From Paenibacillus sp. FSL H8-0332 (GTDB taxonomy: Bacteria > Bacillota > Bacilli > Paenibacillales > Paenibacillaceae), in contig NZ_CP150145.1 of NCBI RefSeq assembly GCF_037963835.1, positions 4,464,001-4,528,000 on the forward strand: DNA of 64,000 bases, read 5' to 3'. The notes below the pieces were generated by a model. That model saw only the letters and a program-made list of their open reading frames with translations. It did no database searches and had not been told where the DNA came from. The position numbers and the translations under genes are program-made. Positions 24,692 through 34,231 of this stretch are shown in pieces (positions within the stretch are counted from its first letter, which is position 1; every line of letters begins with the position of its first letter).

Positions 24692-25945
24692 TTAAATTTT
24701 GGAATCCTCATTCTGTTCGATATCGTCAAATTTCAGCAGATGGCCAAGCTTGGCCTGCTTCGTATGAAGATATTTGGTATTGTCCTTGTTCTCCGGCATC
24801 TGGATCGCTACGCGCTCTACCACCTCAAGACCATAGCCTTCCAGCCCCTTGATCTTGCGCGGGTTGTTGGTCAGCAGCCGGATCTGGCGGATGCCGAGAT
24901 CTTTGAGAATCTGTGCCCCAATGCCATAATCCCGCAGATCTGCCGCGAAGCCCAGCTTCAAGTTGGCATCCACAGTGTCCAGCCCTTCTTCCTGCAGCTT
25001 GTAGGCGCGCAGCTTGTTGATCAGGCCAATTCCCCGGCCCTCCTGGCGCATATAGAGGAGTACACCCCTGCCCGCTTCTTCAATCTGGCGCAGCGCCGCT
25101 TCAAACTGTGGACCGCAGTCGCAGCGGTGCGAATGGAACACATCGCCGGTCAAGCACTCGGAATGCACACGGACGAGCACTGGCTCTTCCCCGGAGATAT
25201 CGCCTTTGACCAGGGCAACATGCTCCTTGTCATCTACCTCGTTCGTATAGGCAATGGTCTGGAAATCACCGAAATCCGTTGGCAGATTCACCGCTACCTC
25301 ACGGGTAACCAGATGCTCCTTCTCGTTACGGTAGTGAATAAGATCCTTGATGCTGATCAGCTTAAGATCATGCTTCTTGGAGATTTCAATCAGGTCAGGC
25401 AGGCGGGCCATAGTACCATCCACCTTCACTACTTCGCAGATCACGCCCGCCGGATAAGCCCCGCACATGCGGGCCAGATCGACTGCGGCTTCAGTGTGGC
25501 CGGAGCGCCGCAGAACTCCGCCTTTTTTGGCGATCAGCGGGAACATATGCCCCGGTCTGCGGAAGTCGGCCGGCTTGGCATTCGGGTCCAGCATGGCCTT
25601 AATCGTCTGGGACCGTTCACCGGCCGAGATGCCGGTAGTTGTATCCGCGTGGTCAATCGAAACCGTGAACGCCGTACCATGGTTATCGGTATTCTGGGAC
25701 ACCATCGGATGCAGGTCCAGCTCCTCTGCACGCTCCGCTGTGATCGGTACGCAGACCAGGCCTCTTCCTTCGGTAATCATGAAGTTAATCACTTCCGGGG
25801 TAGCCCGTTCCGCCAGAGCAATGAAGTCTCCTTCATTCTCTCGGTCCTCATCATCTACAACGATAACGACCTTACCGCGCATTAAGTCATAAATCGCATC
25901 TTCAATCGGGTCAAGAACACTGTCTTTGTCAGCTTGCTGGCTCAT
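24692..25945 (-). CDS. ribBA: Bifunctional DHBP synthase / GTP cyclohydrolase II
   Basis: This 417-residue enzyme supplies both precursors of riboflavin. The N-terminal half makes 3,4-dihydroxy-2-butanone 4-phosphate from ribulose 5-phosphate (DDEDRENEGDFIALAE, RRPGHMFPLIAKKGGVL-RRSGHTEA). The C-terminal half opens GTP, with zinc ligands in ECLTGDVFHSHRCDCGPQ and the catalytic region MRQEGRGIGLINKL. AGGAGG precedes the start. It is the third gene of the ribD-ribE-ribBA-ribH order. Confidence 0.97.
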   Translation of the reverse strand: MSQQADKDSVLDPIEDAIYDLMRGKVVIVVDDEDRENEGDFIALAERATPEVINFMITEGRGLVCVPITAERAEELDLHPMVSQNTDNHGTAFTVSIDHADTTTGISAGERSQTIKAMLDPNAKPADFRRPGHMFPLIAKKGGVLRRSGHTEAAVDLARMCGAYPAGVICEVVKVDGTMARLPDLIEISKKHDLKLISIKDLIHYRNEKEHLVTREVAVNLPTDFGDFQTIAYTNEVDDKEHVALVKGDISGEEPVLVRVHSECLTGDVFHSHRCDCGPQFEAALRQIEEAGRGVLLYMRQEGRGIGLINKLRAYKLQEEGLDTVDANLKLGFAADLRDYGIGAQILKDLGIRQIRLLTNNPRKIKGLEGYGLEVVERVAIQMPENKDNTKYLHTKQAKLGHLLKFDDIEQNEDSKI

Positions 25946-26007
25946 ATTACTGTCCTCCTAATGGCTATACGCTTACCTGACGGCTTGCCGTATGCCTGTT
26001 CTATAGA

Positions 26008-26676
26008 TTATACGAACCCGTTAGCCGCCAAAAAATCATGGCTGATCTTCGAGCTCCCTCCATCATCTTCATTGCCCGCGCGTGAACCGTAATGGAGCAG
26101 ATGATCCACGTATTTACCGAGTACATCACATTCGATATTCACCCGGTCTCCCGCCCGCTTGTGGGCCAGCACCGTCTCTCCCAGCGTGTGCGGGATAATC
26201 GACACGGTGAAGGTTGCGGCTTCCGTCTTCACAACGGTAAGGCTGATGCCGTCTATCGTAATGGAGCCTTTGGGAATGATGAATTTGAACAGGGATTTGC
26301 GGTCCGGGGCAATCTCGAACACCACTGCATTCTGATCGCGCCTGACGCTGCGGATCTCTCCGGTTCCATCCACATGCCCCTGGACAATATGCCCTCCGAA
26401 GCGTCCGCCGGCAGCCATGGCGCGTTCCAGATTCATTTTTGATCCGGTGCGCAGCTCCTTGAGCGTACTGTTGCGGTAAGTCTCGGGCATGACGTCAACG
26501 GTAAAATGATGGTCCCCGAGTGAGGTTGCCGTGAGACAGACCCCATTGACTGCCACACTGTCGCCGATCTTCAGATCTCCCATAATAAGGGAGGCACCGA
26601 TATTCAGCACCATCATCTCCCCGCCGCTGGTGACGCTGCGCAGAACTCCAATCTCTTCAATCAAGCCGGTAAACAT
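26008..26676 (-). CDS. ribE: Riboflavin synthase alpha chain
   Basis: The 222-residue enzyme dismutates two lumazine molecules into riboflavin and the uracil precursor. It starts with the invariant MFTGLIEEIG and contains two tandem lumazine-binding repeats (about 1-97 and 98-195), each with the substrate segment (SVAVNGVCLTAT and SITIDGISLTVV). GGAGGGATGGT precedes the start. The C-terminus is slightly longer than usual. Confidence 0.96.
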   Translation of the reverse strand: MFTGLIEEIGVLRSVTSGGEMMVLNIGASLIMGDLKIGDSVAVNGVCLTATSLGDHHFTVDVMPETYRNSTLKELRTGSKMNLERAMAAGGRFGGHIVQGHVDGTGEIRSVRRDQNAVVFEIAPDRKSLFKFIIPKGSITIDGISLTVVKTEAATFTVSIIPHTLGETVLAHKRAGDRVNIECDVLGKYVDHLLHYGSRAGNEDDGGSSKISHDFLAANGFV

Positions 26677-26703
26677 ACCATCCCTCCTTCCTGAATGTTC
26701 GAG

Positions 26704-27810
26704 TTAATGCTGAGGAACCGGGGTGCCGCTGATACACACATTATCCCCGAGCACTTCCACTTCCAATCCTTCAAGCTGGATGGCATCACGCATCAGCTCC
26801 ACACCTGCGAAGTCGAAGGTTCCCGCTGATTCCGCGCCGCCGCCGACAATCTTGGGAGCGAAGAAGAGGACCACCCGGTTAACCAGTCCCTCCGCAAGCA
26901 TCGCCCCATTCAGCGTCCCGCCGCCTTCCAGCAGAATAGACCCAATCTCCATTGCACCGAGCGCAGCCATAGCCGCCTGCAGATCCACACGCGGACCGCT
27001 GCCCGCAGCAATCACCTGTACCCCTGCTGCCAGCAGCGCTGCTTTGCGGTCAGGATCGGCTGCCTCTGTCGTTACGACCACCGTAGGCGCGAGTCCATCC
27101 TTGACCACAGCGCTGTCCAGCGGAAGGCGCAGCGAGGAGTCTATGATAATTCGCAGCGGATTCCGTCCGGGTACATTCAGTCTAGTCGTCAGCGAAGGGT
27201 TATCGGCAATCACCGTATTCACCCCGACCATAATCCCCTGATGGCGGTGACGCAGAGTATGTACTAACTCCCGTGCCTCAGCATTCGAGATCCACTTGCT
27301 GTCTCCGGTCCGGGTGGCAATTTTGCCGTCCAGCGTACTGGCGCTCTTGAGGGTCACGAACGGCTGCTTCGTCAAAATATACTTGATGAACTTCTCGTTC
27401 AGCCGCAGCGCCCGGCCCCGCAGCAGACCTACTTCAACATCAATTCCCTGCTCGCGCAGCATCGCAATTCCCCGGCCTGCCACCTGAGGATTGGGGTCCT
27501 CACAGGCGACAACCACCCTGGCCACGCCTTCGTCAATCAGACGCTGGCTGCAAGGAGGCGTAATACCGTAATGGCTGCAAGGCTCCAGCGTAACATAGGC
27601 CGTACTGCCTTGCGCTTTACCGGCTGCCATATTGAGCGCATGCACCTCGGCGTGCCCGGTTCCGCGCTGCAAATGGGTGCCAATCCCGATCATGGCGCCG
27701 TCCTTCACGACTACGCAGCCGACCACAGGATTAATTCCGGTCTGGCCCTGTGCCCGCTCCGCCATATCCAGCGCAAGGGACATGTAAAACTCATCGTTCA
27801 TCTTATCCAT
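26704..27810 (-). CDS. ribD: Bifunctional riboflavin deaminase/reductase
   Basis: This 368-residue enzyme performs the second and third riboflavin steps. The N-terminal zinc deaminase domain has HAEVHAL and EPCSHYGITPPC. The C-terminal reductase domain (about 147-365) has TLKSASTLDGKIATRTGDSKWIS and GSILLEGGGTLNGAML. The start is six bases after GGGAGG. It is the first gene behind the FMN riboswitch. Confidence 0.96.
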   Translation of the reverse strand: MDKMNDEFYMSLALDMAERAQGQTGINPVVGCVVVKDGAMIGIGTHLQRGTGHAEVHALNMAAGKAQGSTAYVTLEPCSHYGITPPCSQRLIDEGVARVVVACEDPNPQVAGRGIAMLREQGIDVEVGLLRGRALRLNEKFIKYILTKQPFVTLKSASTLDGKIATRTGDSKWISNAEARELVHTLRHRHQGIMVGVNTVIADNPSLTTRLNVPGRNPLRIIIDSSLRLPLDSAVVKDGLAPTVVVTTEAADPDRKAALLAAGVQVIAAGSGPRVDLQAAMAALGAMEIGSILLEGGGTLNGAMLAEGLVNRVVLFFAPKIVGGGAESAGTFDFAGVELMRDAIQLEGLEVEVLGDNVCISGTPVPQH

Positions 27811-27863
27811 GTCTTGCCTCCCATCCCAAGGCTGTATTCTTCATGTGTACCAAACCCTAAACA

Positions 27864-27903
27864 GAAAAACCCGTCTCAATCTCCAGGAGGAGTTCAAGAC
27901 GGG
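27864..27903 (-). terminator. FMN-riboswitch terminator of the rib operon
   Basis: On the minus strand CCCGTCTTGAACTCC pairs with GGAGATTGAGACGGG, followed by TTTTTCTGT. It lies between the aptamer and ribD and is the likely transcription-attenuation platform. Confidence 0.88.
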
Positions 27904-28032
27904 ATATACGAGAGGTGATCACAGCAAAGAATATATGCGTAAATAAACGCCGGACCTCCACCATTGTGAAAGTTCGCACATAATATCCGAAAACACTGCT
28001 GCTCGGCCGCCTGTTGCAAGCGCGGCGCGTGA

Positions 28033-28200
28033 ATCTCTCCTTCTTCCATCCAGACTATACTGTCGGTCCCGGAATTACACCGGGTCCACCGTCCGTAGCA
28101 ATATCATACGAAGCGGGTAGCGGACTAAGCGCCGGAACCAGCTATATTCAGCCAGCTCCAACAGCATCACCGCCGGTAGGGAATCACACCCTGCCCTGAA
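28033..28200 (-). ncRNA. FMN riboswitch (RFN element) of the ribDE-BA-H operon
   Basis: The minus strand reads AGGGCAGGGTGTGATTCCCT, then ACCGGCGGTGATGC, a variable arm, GACCCGGTGTAATTCCGGG, and CCGACAGTATAGTCTGGATG, the conserved blocks of the RFN aptamer in order. A terminator follows, so FMN binding is expected to stop transcription of the riboflavin operon. Confidence 0.96.
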
Positions 28201-28313
28201 GGATTGATCTATTCAGTTCAATACCAAGTTACGCCTACAACAAAATTATCACTTCACTGCGGGAAATGCAAGTGTGTTTAGGAAATTTACTATATTTATG
28301 TAACTTAATTCCC

Positions 28314-28715
28314 TTATACACCCGACTCGCGCTGCTTGTCCGCTCTCAGCAGGTCGCGGATTTCTGTCAGCAGGAGGATGTCCGCTGCCGGAGCGGGTGT
28401 CTCCACCACCTCTACCTTGACCGTCTCCTTGCGTCTGAACCGGGTACTCAGCTTCACCACCATGAAGATGGAGAAGGAAATAATGAAGAAGTCGACCACG
28501 GTCTGCAGGAACATACCGTATTTCACCGCAGCTTCTCCCGTTCCGAAGCTTAGTTCCTTCAGATCAATCCCTCCGCTGATCAGACCGATAAGCGGCATAA
28601 TGATGTCAGCCACCAGCGAGGTAACAATTTTGCCAAATGCCGCTCCAATGATTACGGCCACCGCCAGATCAAGTACATTACCTTTCATGGCGAAGCTTTT
28701 GAATTCCTTCCACAT
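28314..28715 (-). CDS. mscL: Large-conductance mechanosensitive channel
   Basis: This 133-residue membrane protein opens under membrane tension during hypo-osmotic shock. The first helix has FKSFAMKGNVLDLAVAVIIGAAFGKIV with the hallmark NVLDLAVAV pore segment. TM2 is VDFFIISFSIFMVVKLS, and a charged C-terminal helix follows. The start at 28715 follows GGAGGG; an in-frame extension upstream is not supported. Confidence 0.96.
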   Translation of the reverse strand: MWKEFKSFAMKGNVLDLAVAVIIGAAFGKIVTSLVADIIMPLIGLISGGIDLKELSFGTGEAAVKYGMFLQTVVDFFIISFSIFMVVKLSTRFRRKETVKVEVVETPAPAADILLLTEIRDLLRADKQRESGV

Positions 28716-28810
28716 GACGAACCATCCCTCCGAAACTTTGAATTTGAAATTATTATAGCATTTATAGCAACACGTATAGCAACCTGCAAGCAGAAAAATG
28801 TATAAACGGA

Positions 28811-28843
28811 GTAGGATCAACGTATGCACATGGATGGACGCTC
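28811..28843. repeat. 33-bp direct repeat, copy 1
   Basis: It begins GTAGGATCAACG and ends GGATGGACGCTC. It differs from copy 2 at 29211-29243 by a single base (A/G at repeat position 14). The copies are exactly 400 bp apart. Confidence 0.8.
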
Positions 28844-29210
28844 CGCAAACGGACCGTTGTTCCAATCGCTGTGCTCTCCAGATTTTTTTCATTCCCCTTA
28901 GCGGTGAAAATCCGGAGACCAAGGCGACCGCTATCGCTTTTACACAATCGTTCCGTCCGCTCCGCTGTTTAAGCGGGGTACGAAATACCTAATATTCTAA
29001 AAAGCTCAAAACCCATTCATCTCAAAAGAGCGATCTTAGTACGCTCAATTTTAGCATAAACCAACTGACTCTGAAATTACGGAATGCAGCCCAAATGAGC
29101 GAATGAAGTGCACAAGTACACTTGAATTCACCAGAAGCGAACTAGATGAGCAAAAAGGGGCTATTCCAAGAGCCATGAAATGGCTACTTGGGACAGTTCT
29201 TTATTGTGTA

Positions 29211-29243
29211 GTAGGATCAACGTGTGCACATGGATGGACGCTC
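29211..29243. repeat. 33-bp direct repeat, copy 2
   Basis: Same 33 bases as 28811-28843 with one substitution. Adjacent sequences differ, so only this short unit is repeated. Confidence 0.8.
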
Positions 29244-29342
29244 ATTTACGCGTACACTCAGCTTATCGCGCTGTATTTTGAGGTTGGTTGGCTTTCGCTC
29301 GCCCACAACCTGCTGAAGCAAGCTGCGAACGACCAGAAAAGC

Positions 29343-29383
29343 AAAGGAGCGGTCCTCCGATAACGGAGAATCGCTCCTTTTTT
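29343..29383. terminator. Terminator downstream of the adhesin gene
   Basis: AAAGGAGCG pairs with CGCTCCTTT around a second internal stem (TCTCCG/CGGAGA). A six-T run follows on the plus strand and a weaker one on the minus strand, the direction of the adhesin gene. Confidence 0.7.
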
Positions 29384-29442
29384 ACGAGTTACGCTTATGG
29401 GACAGCCCCTGCTGTACCCCTATTCTGCTGCTCTAATTCTGC

Positions 29443-32400
29443 CTAGTCCTGCTTGCGTGTTCTGCGGAATACCCGGCTGAGGAGGAAGCCGCCCAGAATC
29501 AGGCCTGCACCCGTCAGGTAAATCGGCAGCGGACTGCTCTCTCCGGTCTGCGGCAATCTGCCGCTGCCGTCATTCGTACCCGAGACTGTCCCATGCGGAA
29601 CCGGATCGTCTTCAACATCTACTTCCGGATTGCCAAGCGGGATATTATCGTCGATTGGCGTCACCACTTCAGGTGCTGCCGGTCCCGGAGTCACAGTTGG
29701 TGCCGGAGCTGATGGCTGCGCTGTTCCTTGCAAGCCTGGTCCTGCAGGAATCTGCGACTCATCGATAATGACTCCCGGTTCGAATGTTCCGGCTGGTGTT
29801 GGTACCGGAGTAAATACCGGTCCTCCAGCAGGTGATGTCGGAACAGGTGTAGCCTCTGGCCCCGTAGAATCTGTAGGCACCGGCGATGGAGCCGTAGTTG
29901 GAACTGTAGTCTCTACAGGTGTCTCGGTTGGCACCGGAGTTACAGTCGGCGTTGGTGTTACTGTCGGCGTTGGCTGCTCCGCCAGCTTATTATACAGGGT
30001 AAGATTCAGCACGGCCGATGAGCCGATCGTCACCGGATGCTCGGTAGAATCAAGTACATAGCCTTGCGGTGCAACTGTTTCAATCAGGACATAGCTGCCC
30101 AGCCACAGATTGTTGAACGCTGCGATGCCTGCTGCATCTGTAGTGCGGGTATTCACCAGCACCCGATCGCTTCCGTTCAGACGGTATAGCTCATAGGTAG
30201 CTCCCGCCAGCGGTTTTGCAACATTGCCTGCTTCCAGCTTGAAAACATTAAGCGTTCCTCTGACGCCGCTGCCTGTTCCCGAACCGCTGGACACTCCTAC
30301 GATAATCTCCTTGGTCGTCTCCTTGGTGATAAGCTTGACGTTATTGCCGCTGAAGCTCACGGAGTTGACCAGCTTATCGCCAGTGTTCGCTACGATCAGC
30401 GACTGATATTCCAGCACATAAGCAGAATGGATGTCACCAGGGAAGCTTAAGACGAAGGACTGTCTGCCCTGTGCATCAGCGCTGATCGTTAAAGTGTAAT
30501 CGGTATCCTTCACAAGTGCAGGACCGCTCTTCGTCACTTCGCCGTTCACGGCCGTAACCGTACGGTAGAGCTGGAAGCTGTCCGGCAGCAGGATCTGATT
30601 CGTGCTCGGCACATCGGTGATCACGGCATCTTTTACATGGGACTGGGTGCGGTTGATCGCAATGGTCCAGTTCAGCTTATCTCCATTCTGCGCGCCGTCT
30701 TTGAACACATATTCATCCCCGTGCGGGATATCTACCGTGGCCTTCAAATCCTTGGAGACCTTCTTCGTACCATCCAGCAGCTTCGCTGTATTGGCTACCT
30801 TAGTTCCAATTAACTGTCCGGCCAGGCTGGTTTTGAACACGATATAATAAGGCGAATTAATGGCTTTGTCAAAATCAACCCTCAACTCATTACCGCTTCC
30901 CACGCTATAGCTGAACTCATTGCCGTCCACCTCAGCGCCAGGACTATGCGTTCCATCCTTGGCAATATTCATCTTGTATACCTTAAGTGAGCCAGGCACC
31001 AGGGACTGTCCGTCACCCAGTATATCCGTCACTACAGGATCGGCAATGGATTTGCTGTTGTAATTGACGCCTACGGTCCAGGTCAGCTCCTTGGCAGAAG
31101 CATCATACGCCCCGGATTTGAACCCGTTGTTCTTCACCTCGGAATTAGGAATGAACTTCCCGCTGGCTTCTGTCCACTGTGACTTGTTCTGGCTGTCCTT
31201 CCAGTCAATCCGGGCCACGTTGATGAAATCATTCGTATTGCCGGTAAGCCAGTCATTGCTGAATTCCGTCTGATAACTAATGGTATGAGTACCTGTAACC
31301 GGTGCATTGAATTTCACCTTGAAGCCTTCATTAGGCTGAGCTGGTAAATTCACAATCAGAGTATAAGCCGAAGGAGGGATCACTGTGCCGGAAAGAGTAC
31401 GGACCACCAGTGAACCTGAGATGTATTTCTGTCCTCCCTGCGGGAAGCTGTCTGTAACCACCACTTCGTTCATTGGGAAGTTGTCGCCGTTAAACGTGAT
31501 TTTCCAGTCGGTGGTGTGTTTGTTGTAATTCACGCCGGACAGATTCTTATAGATAATAATAGGCCGGATCAGTTGAGTAGCGTTGCTGCTATAGGTGCTG
31601 TCAGAGACAGTATTAGTGATCTTCGTATCGCTGAACACACGGTCTGCGGCTTTGGTTGTATATTCGATCAGATAAGCTGATTTCACCGTATGCTTGAACT
31701 CCAGTCTGAATCCGTTGCCGGATTCACCGCTGACTGGCGTTAGCGTATAATCACTGCCTGCATTCAGAGCCGTGCCCTTGGCAGCTTCTCCGGCTGCATT
31801 CAGGGTAACCGGATAGATCCGCACCGAGTTCTCCAGGAGCACCTGGGAGCTGTTGAACACATCTGTCAACACCGCATTCTCCGGGGAGATCGTCCGGTTA
31901 TTGTAGTTGTATTCGATAGCCCAGTTAATGGTCTGAGTGCCCCAGTCGTAACGGACGGCTTTTTTGTTAAGGCTGCCTCCGCGTTCAATAACCACTGTAT
32001 CCGAAGCGCTTACCGGGTCACGACCATCCCCTGTGAAGGTTGCCGTGTTGGTAAAGCTCGACAAGTTGTCGCTTACTACCTGTGTTGTATACGCGATACG
32101 GTATGCCCCTGTAATCACAGGGTCCGTGAACTGAAGCTTCAGCGTCCCGCCGGAGACTCCGGCAGTATATTTGCTGCTGTCTACCAGCTGGCCTTGCGTA
32201 ACTGTGCCATCAAGCTGAACATTCAGCTGGTAGACGGCAAGTGTAACCGTGCTGTCCAGTGCCAGCCCGGCAGGAATCGGGTCGGTCACAGCAGCGCCAC
32301 TTACCGCCTCCAGTCTTTTGTTCACATCGACGGTCCAGTCAATATGATCCGCGTTGAAGCCGCTGGAGATTCCCTTCTTGGTAATCGTCGAGCCTACAGT

Positions 32401-32934
32401 TGGCTTGAACGATACCGTAATCGTCTGGACCCCGCCGCCCACCGGGAACAAAATCTGCTGGACGGTGCTGCCGCTGATCACTTTTTTGTCAAATTGGGTA
32501 TTAATACGTAAGGTCCCCTGCACATTGGCATGACTCTCGATGTAGTCGTTGAATGTCATTACTACCTGATGGGTAGCCTGGCTGACCGTGAATGTGCCTA
32601 CCGTCCCTTCGTCCGATTCCAGTCCGCCCTGAATGTCATTGAAGAGCTGGAACTGCTCGGGAAGCTGGAAAGCAAAGGTGTCTCCCTGGCTATAGCCGTG
32701 GCCGTTAGGAAGCGACCAGGTATAGTCCAGCCTCACGGTGGAATCCACATCATACACACTTCCTGTCACCGTCTGTCCATCCGGACCATATACCGCCATG
32801 GATACGCTCGTAATAATGTCCCGGTCCTGTTCAATGGCCGCCGCTGTAGCCTGCTGGGTGAAGCCCAGCCCTGAGACCAATTGCACAAATAGCATGACTA
32901 GGACTACTGCCAGGCTTGTTCTTTTTTTCACCAT
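29443..32934 (-). CDS. LPXTG cell-wall-anchored adhesin with collagen-binding-like repeats and a Cna-B domain
   Basis: This is a 1163-residue surface protein. The signal peptide (about 1-34) is followed by five or more related Ig-like units of about 120-130 residues. Each unit begins with a pattern such as WTVDVN, WAIEYN, WKITFN, WTVGVN or WTIAIN, then TDPIP/TDVF/TDSFP. This resembles collagen-binding/adhesin B-type repeats. A SpaA/Cna-B domain (about 895-985, GATYELYR and IETVAPQGYVLD) comes next. Then a Pro/Thr-rich wall-spanning stalk, LPQTG (about 1127-1131), a hydrophobic segment and the tail FRRTRKQD mark it as a sortase substrate. No sortase gene is present nearby. The ligand is unknown. 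Confidence 0.88.
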   Translation of the reverse strand: MVKKRTSLAVVLVMLFVQLVSGLGFTQQATAAAIEQDRDIITSVSMAVYGPDGQTVTGSVYDVDSTVRLDYTWSLPNGHGYSQGDTFAFQLPEQFQLFNDIQGGLESDEGTVGTFTVSQATHQVVMTFNDYIESHANVQGTLRINTQFDKKVISGSTVQQILFPVGGGVQTITVSFKPTVGSTITKKGISSGFNADHIDWTVDVNKRLEAVSGAAVTDPIPAGLALDSTVTLAVYQLNVQLDGTVTQGQLVDSSKYTAGVSGGTLKLQFTDPVITGAYRIAYTTQVVSDNLSSFTNTATFTGDGRDPVSASDTVVIERGGSLNKKAVRYDWGTQTINWAIEYNYNNRTISPENAVLTDVFNSSQVLLENSVRIYPVTLNAAGEAAKGTALNAGSDYTLTPVSGESGNGFRLEFKHTVKSAYLIEYTTKAADRVFSDTKITNTVSDSTYSSNATQLIRPIIIYKNLSGVNYNKHTTDWKITFNGDNFPMNEVVVTDSFPQGGQKYISGSLVVRTLSGTVIPPSAYTLIVNLPAQPNEGFKVKFNAPVTGTHTISYQTEFSNDWLTGNTNDFINVARIDWKDSQNKSQWTEASGKFIPNSEVKNNGFKSGAYDASAKELTWTVGVNYNSKSIADPVVTDILGDGQSLVPGSLKVYKMNIAKDGTHSPGAEVDGNEFSYSVGSGNELRVDFDKAINSPYYIVFKTSLAGQLIGTKVANTAKLLDGTKKVSKDLKATVDIPHGDEYVFKDGAQNGDKLNWTIAINRTQSHVKDAVITDVPSTNQILLPDSFQLYRTVTAVNGEVTKSGPALVKDTDYTLTISADAQGRQSFVLSFPGDIHSAYVLEYQSLIVANTGDKLVNSVSFSGNNVKLITKETTKEIIVGVSSGSGTGSGVRGTLNVFKLEAGNVAKPLAGATYELYRLNGSDRVLVNTRTTDAAGIAAFNNLWLGSYVLIETVAPQGYVLDSTEHPVTIGSSAVLNLTLYNKLAEQPTPTVTPTPTVTPVPTETPVETTVPTTAPSPVPTDSTGPEATPVPTSPAGGPVFTPVPTPAGTFEPGVIIDESQIPAGPGLQGTAQPSAPAPTVTPGPAAPEVVTPIDDNIPLGNPEVDVEDDPVPHGTVSGTNDGSGRLPQTGESSPLPIYLTGAGLILGGFLLSRVFRRTRKQD

Positions 32935-33215
32935 TTCCCATAAGCCCCCGTTCTTTCGATTGAATGATTTGAAGCATCCCTGCTAAAAAGATGGCTGCTG
33001 AACGCACCGTTAAGGACACACTCCACCTGAAGTTTCGTTATGTATACGGGCTAAGAGTCCATCTTATGTAAATAAACCAGTAAACTTGACTTTTCTGTCC
33101 ATTACATACGATATATACTTATATCACCTAAGAGTAGAACTTTAGAATCAGATATAATTAAATTTAAGCAAAAATATGTTTGGTAATTTATCTCAGGATT
33201 CAAGGAGAGATTCCA

Positions 33216-33977
33216 ATGAACCGGAATTTATTTTGGGACCGTCCCCATGACAGCGATTTCGTCATGCTCTCAGCCTCACATCTCATTGCCCTGTCTGTCA
33301 TCGCCCTATGCTGCCTGGCGCTCTTTGGGGCCCGCTTCGCCCTGCGCAGCCGGTCCGGTCTGCGATTAGGCACACGCCTGCTGCTGATTCTACTGTTGGC
33401 TGCTTCCGAGGGGGGCCTGCATGTCTGGTATCTCTCCCATGGCAGCTGGAGCCGCAGCTCCTCCCTGCCGCTGGAACTATGCGGAATTACCCTGCTTCTG
33501 TCGATCGTGATGCTGCTCACGCGCAGTAGGCTGCTGTACAGCTTTCTTTATTTTGCCGGGATCGGCGGTGCATTCATCGCTCTGCTTACGCCCAATCTGA
33601 TCTACCCGTTCCCGCATTTCCGCTTCCTGCTGTTCTTCATCGCCCATGGTTCGATCATTCTCGCGTCCCTGTATATGACCTGGGTCGAAGGATATAAGCC
33701 GACCTGGCGCTCGCTGTTCTTCACCATGCTCTGCCTGAACCTTGTCGCTGCGTGCGTGTACGCCGCCAATATACTGCTGGACTCCAACTATATGTTCCTG
33801 ATACGCAAGCCCAGCACGTTCTCGGTACTGGACTATTTCGGCCCTTATCCCTACTATCTGCTGGTTGAAGAAGCCTTCGCCTTCGTCATCTTCCTCCTGA
33901 TGTTCCTGATCTTCTTCAAGCTGCCGGAGGTGTACACCGCCCGCCGCGCCGCCGCGCGCGTGAAACTCGGCAGGTAA
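33216..33977 (+). CDS. TIGR02206-type integral membrane protein
   Basis: This 253-residue protein has about seven hydrophobic segments and the motif SLPLELCGITLLLSIVMLLTRS typical of the YwaF/TIGR02206 family, whose function is unknown. AAGGAGAG lies before the ATG at 33216, which is preferred over an upstream in-frame ATG at 33180. It is transcribed away from the adhesin gene and stands alone. There is no strong evidence for a partner. Confidence 0.8.
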   Translation: MNRNLFWDRPHDSDFVMLSASHLIALSVIALCCLALFGARFALRSRSGLRLGTRLLLILLLAASEGGLHVWYLSHGSWSRSSSLPLELCGITLLLSIVMLLTRSRLLYSFLYFAGIGGAFIALLTPNLIYPFPHFRFLLFFIAHGSIILASLYMTWVEGYKPTWRSLFFTMLCLNLVAACVYAANILLDSNYMFLIRKPSTFSVLDYFGPYPYYLLVEEAFAFVIFLLMFLIFFKLPEVYTARRAAARVKLGR

Positions 33978-34054
33978 ACGGTGGGGGCTGAATTCAGGGG
34001 CACTTATGCCCCTCATTCCCGCCAAGCGCCGATGGCTACAAGTTCAGGAGCATC

Positions 34055-34120
34055 TTAGTTGGACAAACGTATCTTAATTCGGATGTTTTAGAGCTTTCGA
34101 GGAAATTAATTGGAGAATTT
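34055..34120. repeat. Dispersed intergenic repeat (copy B)
   Basis: Core AAACGTATCTTAATT (34065-34079) preceded by TTAGTTGGAC. AGGAAATTAATTGGAGAA follows, resembling GGGAAATTGGTTGAAG of copy A. It lies in the spacer after the membrane protein gene. Confidence 0.55.
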
Positions 34121-34140
34121 TGTACAATTCACCGAACGGC

Positions 34141-34176
34141 AAAAAGCACCCGGCTGGTTAACCCAGCCGGGTGCTT
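34141..34176 (-). terminator. Terminator after ppiB
   Basis: AGCACCCGGCTGG pairs with CCAGCCGGGTGCT. The minus strand continues with TTTTT. Confidence 0.88.
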
Positions 34177-34231
34177 CGGCGATGCCTGAGGTGGAGAACA
34201 ATCTCCCCCTCGGCTCCATGGAATACTTGTA

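Larger units (their letters stand above)
28716..29342. other. Long non-coding region with a direct repeat
   Basis: This is 627 bp between mscL and the adhesin terminator. It contains a 33-bp direct repeat and a hairpin (CCAAGAGCCAT...ATGGCTACTTGG, about 29166-29191). One 86-codon open frame at 29103-29363 has no ribosome site and runs into the repeat and terminator, so it is not accepted as a gene. Confidence 0.5.

Noticed and set aside
24740..25885. Open frame of 381 codons antisense to ribBA
   Set aside because: It lies entirely opposite a complete, highly conserved enzyme gene, has no recognised domain and no ribosome site. It results from codon bias of ribBA.
28716..28922. N-terminal extension of mscL by 69 codons
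   Set aside because: MscL starts at MWKEFKSF. A GGAGGG site precedes that codon and the extension has no counterpart in the family.
29103..29363. 86-codon open frame between mscL and the adhesin
   Set aside because: No ribosome site, contains one copy of the 33-bp repeat and ends inside a terminator hairpin. It is treated as non-coding.
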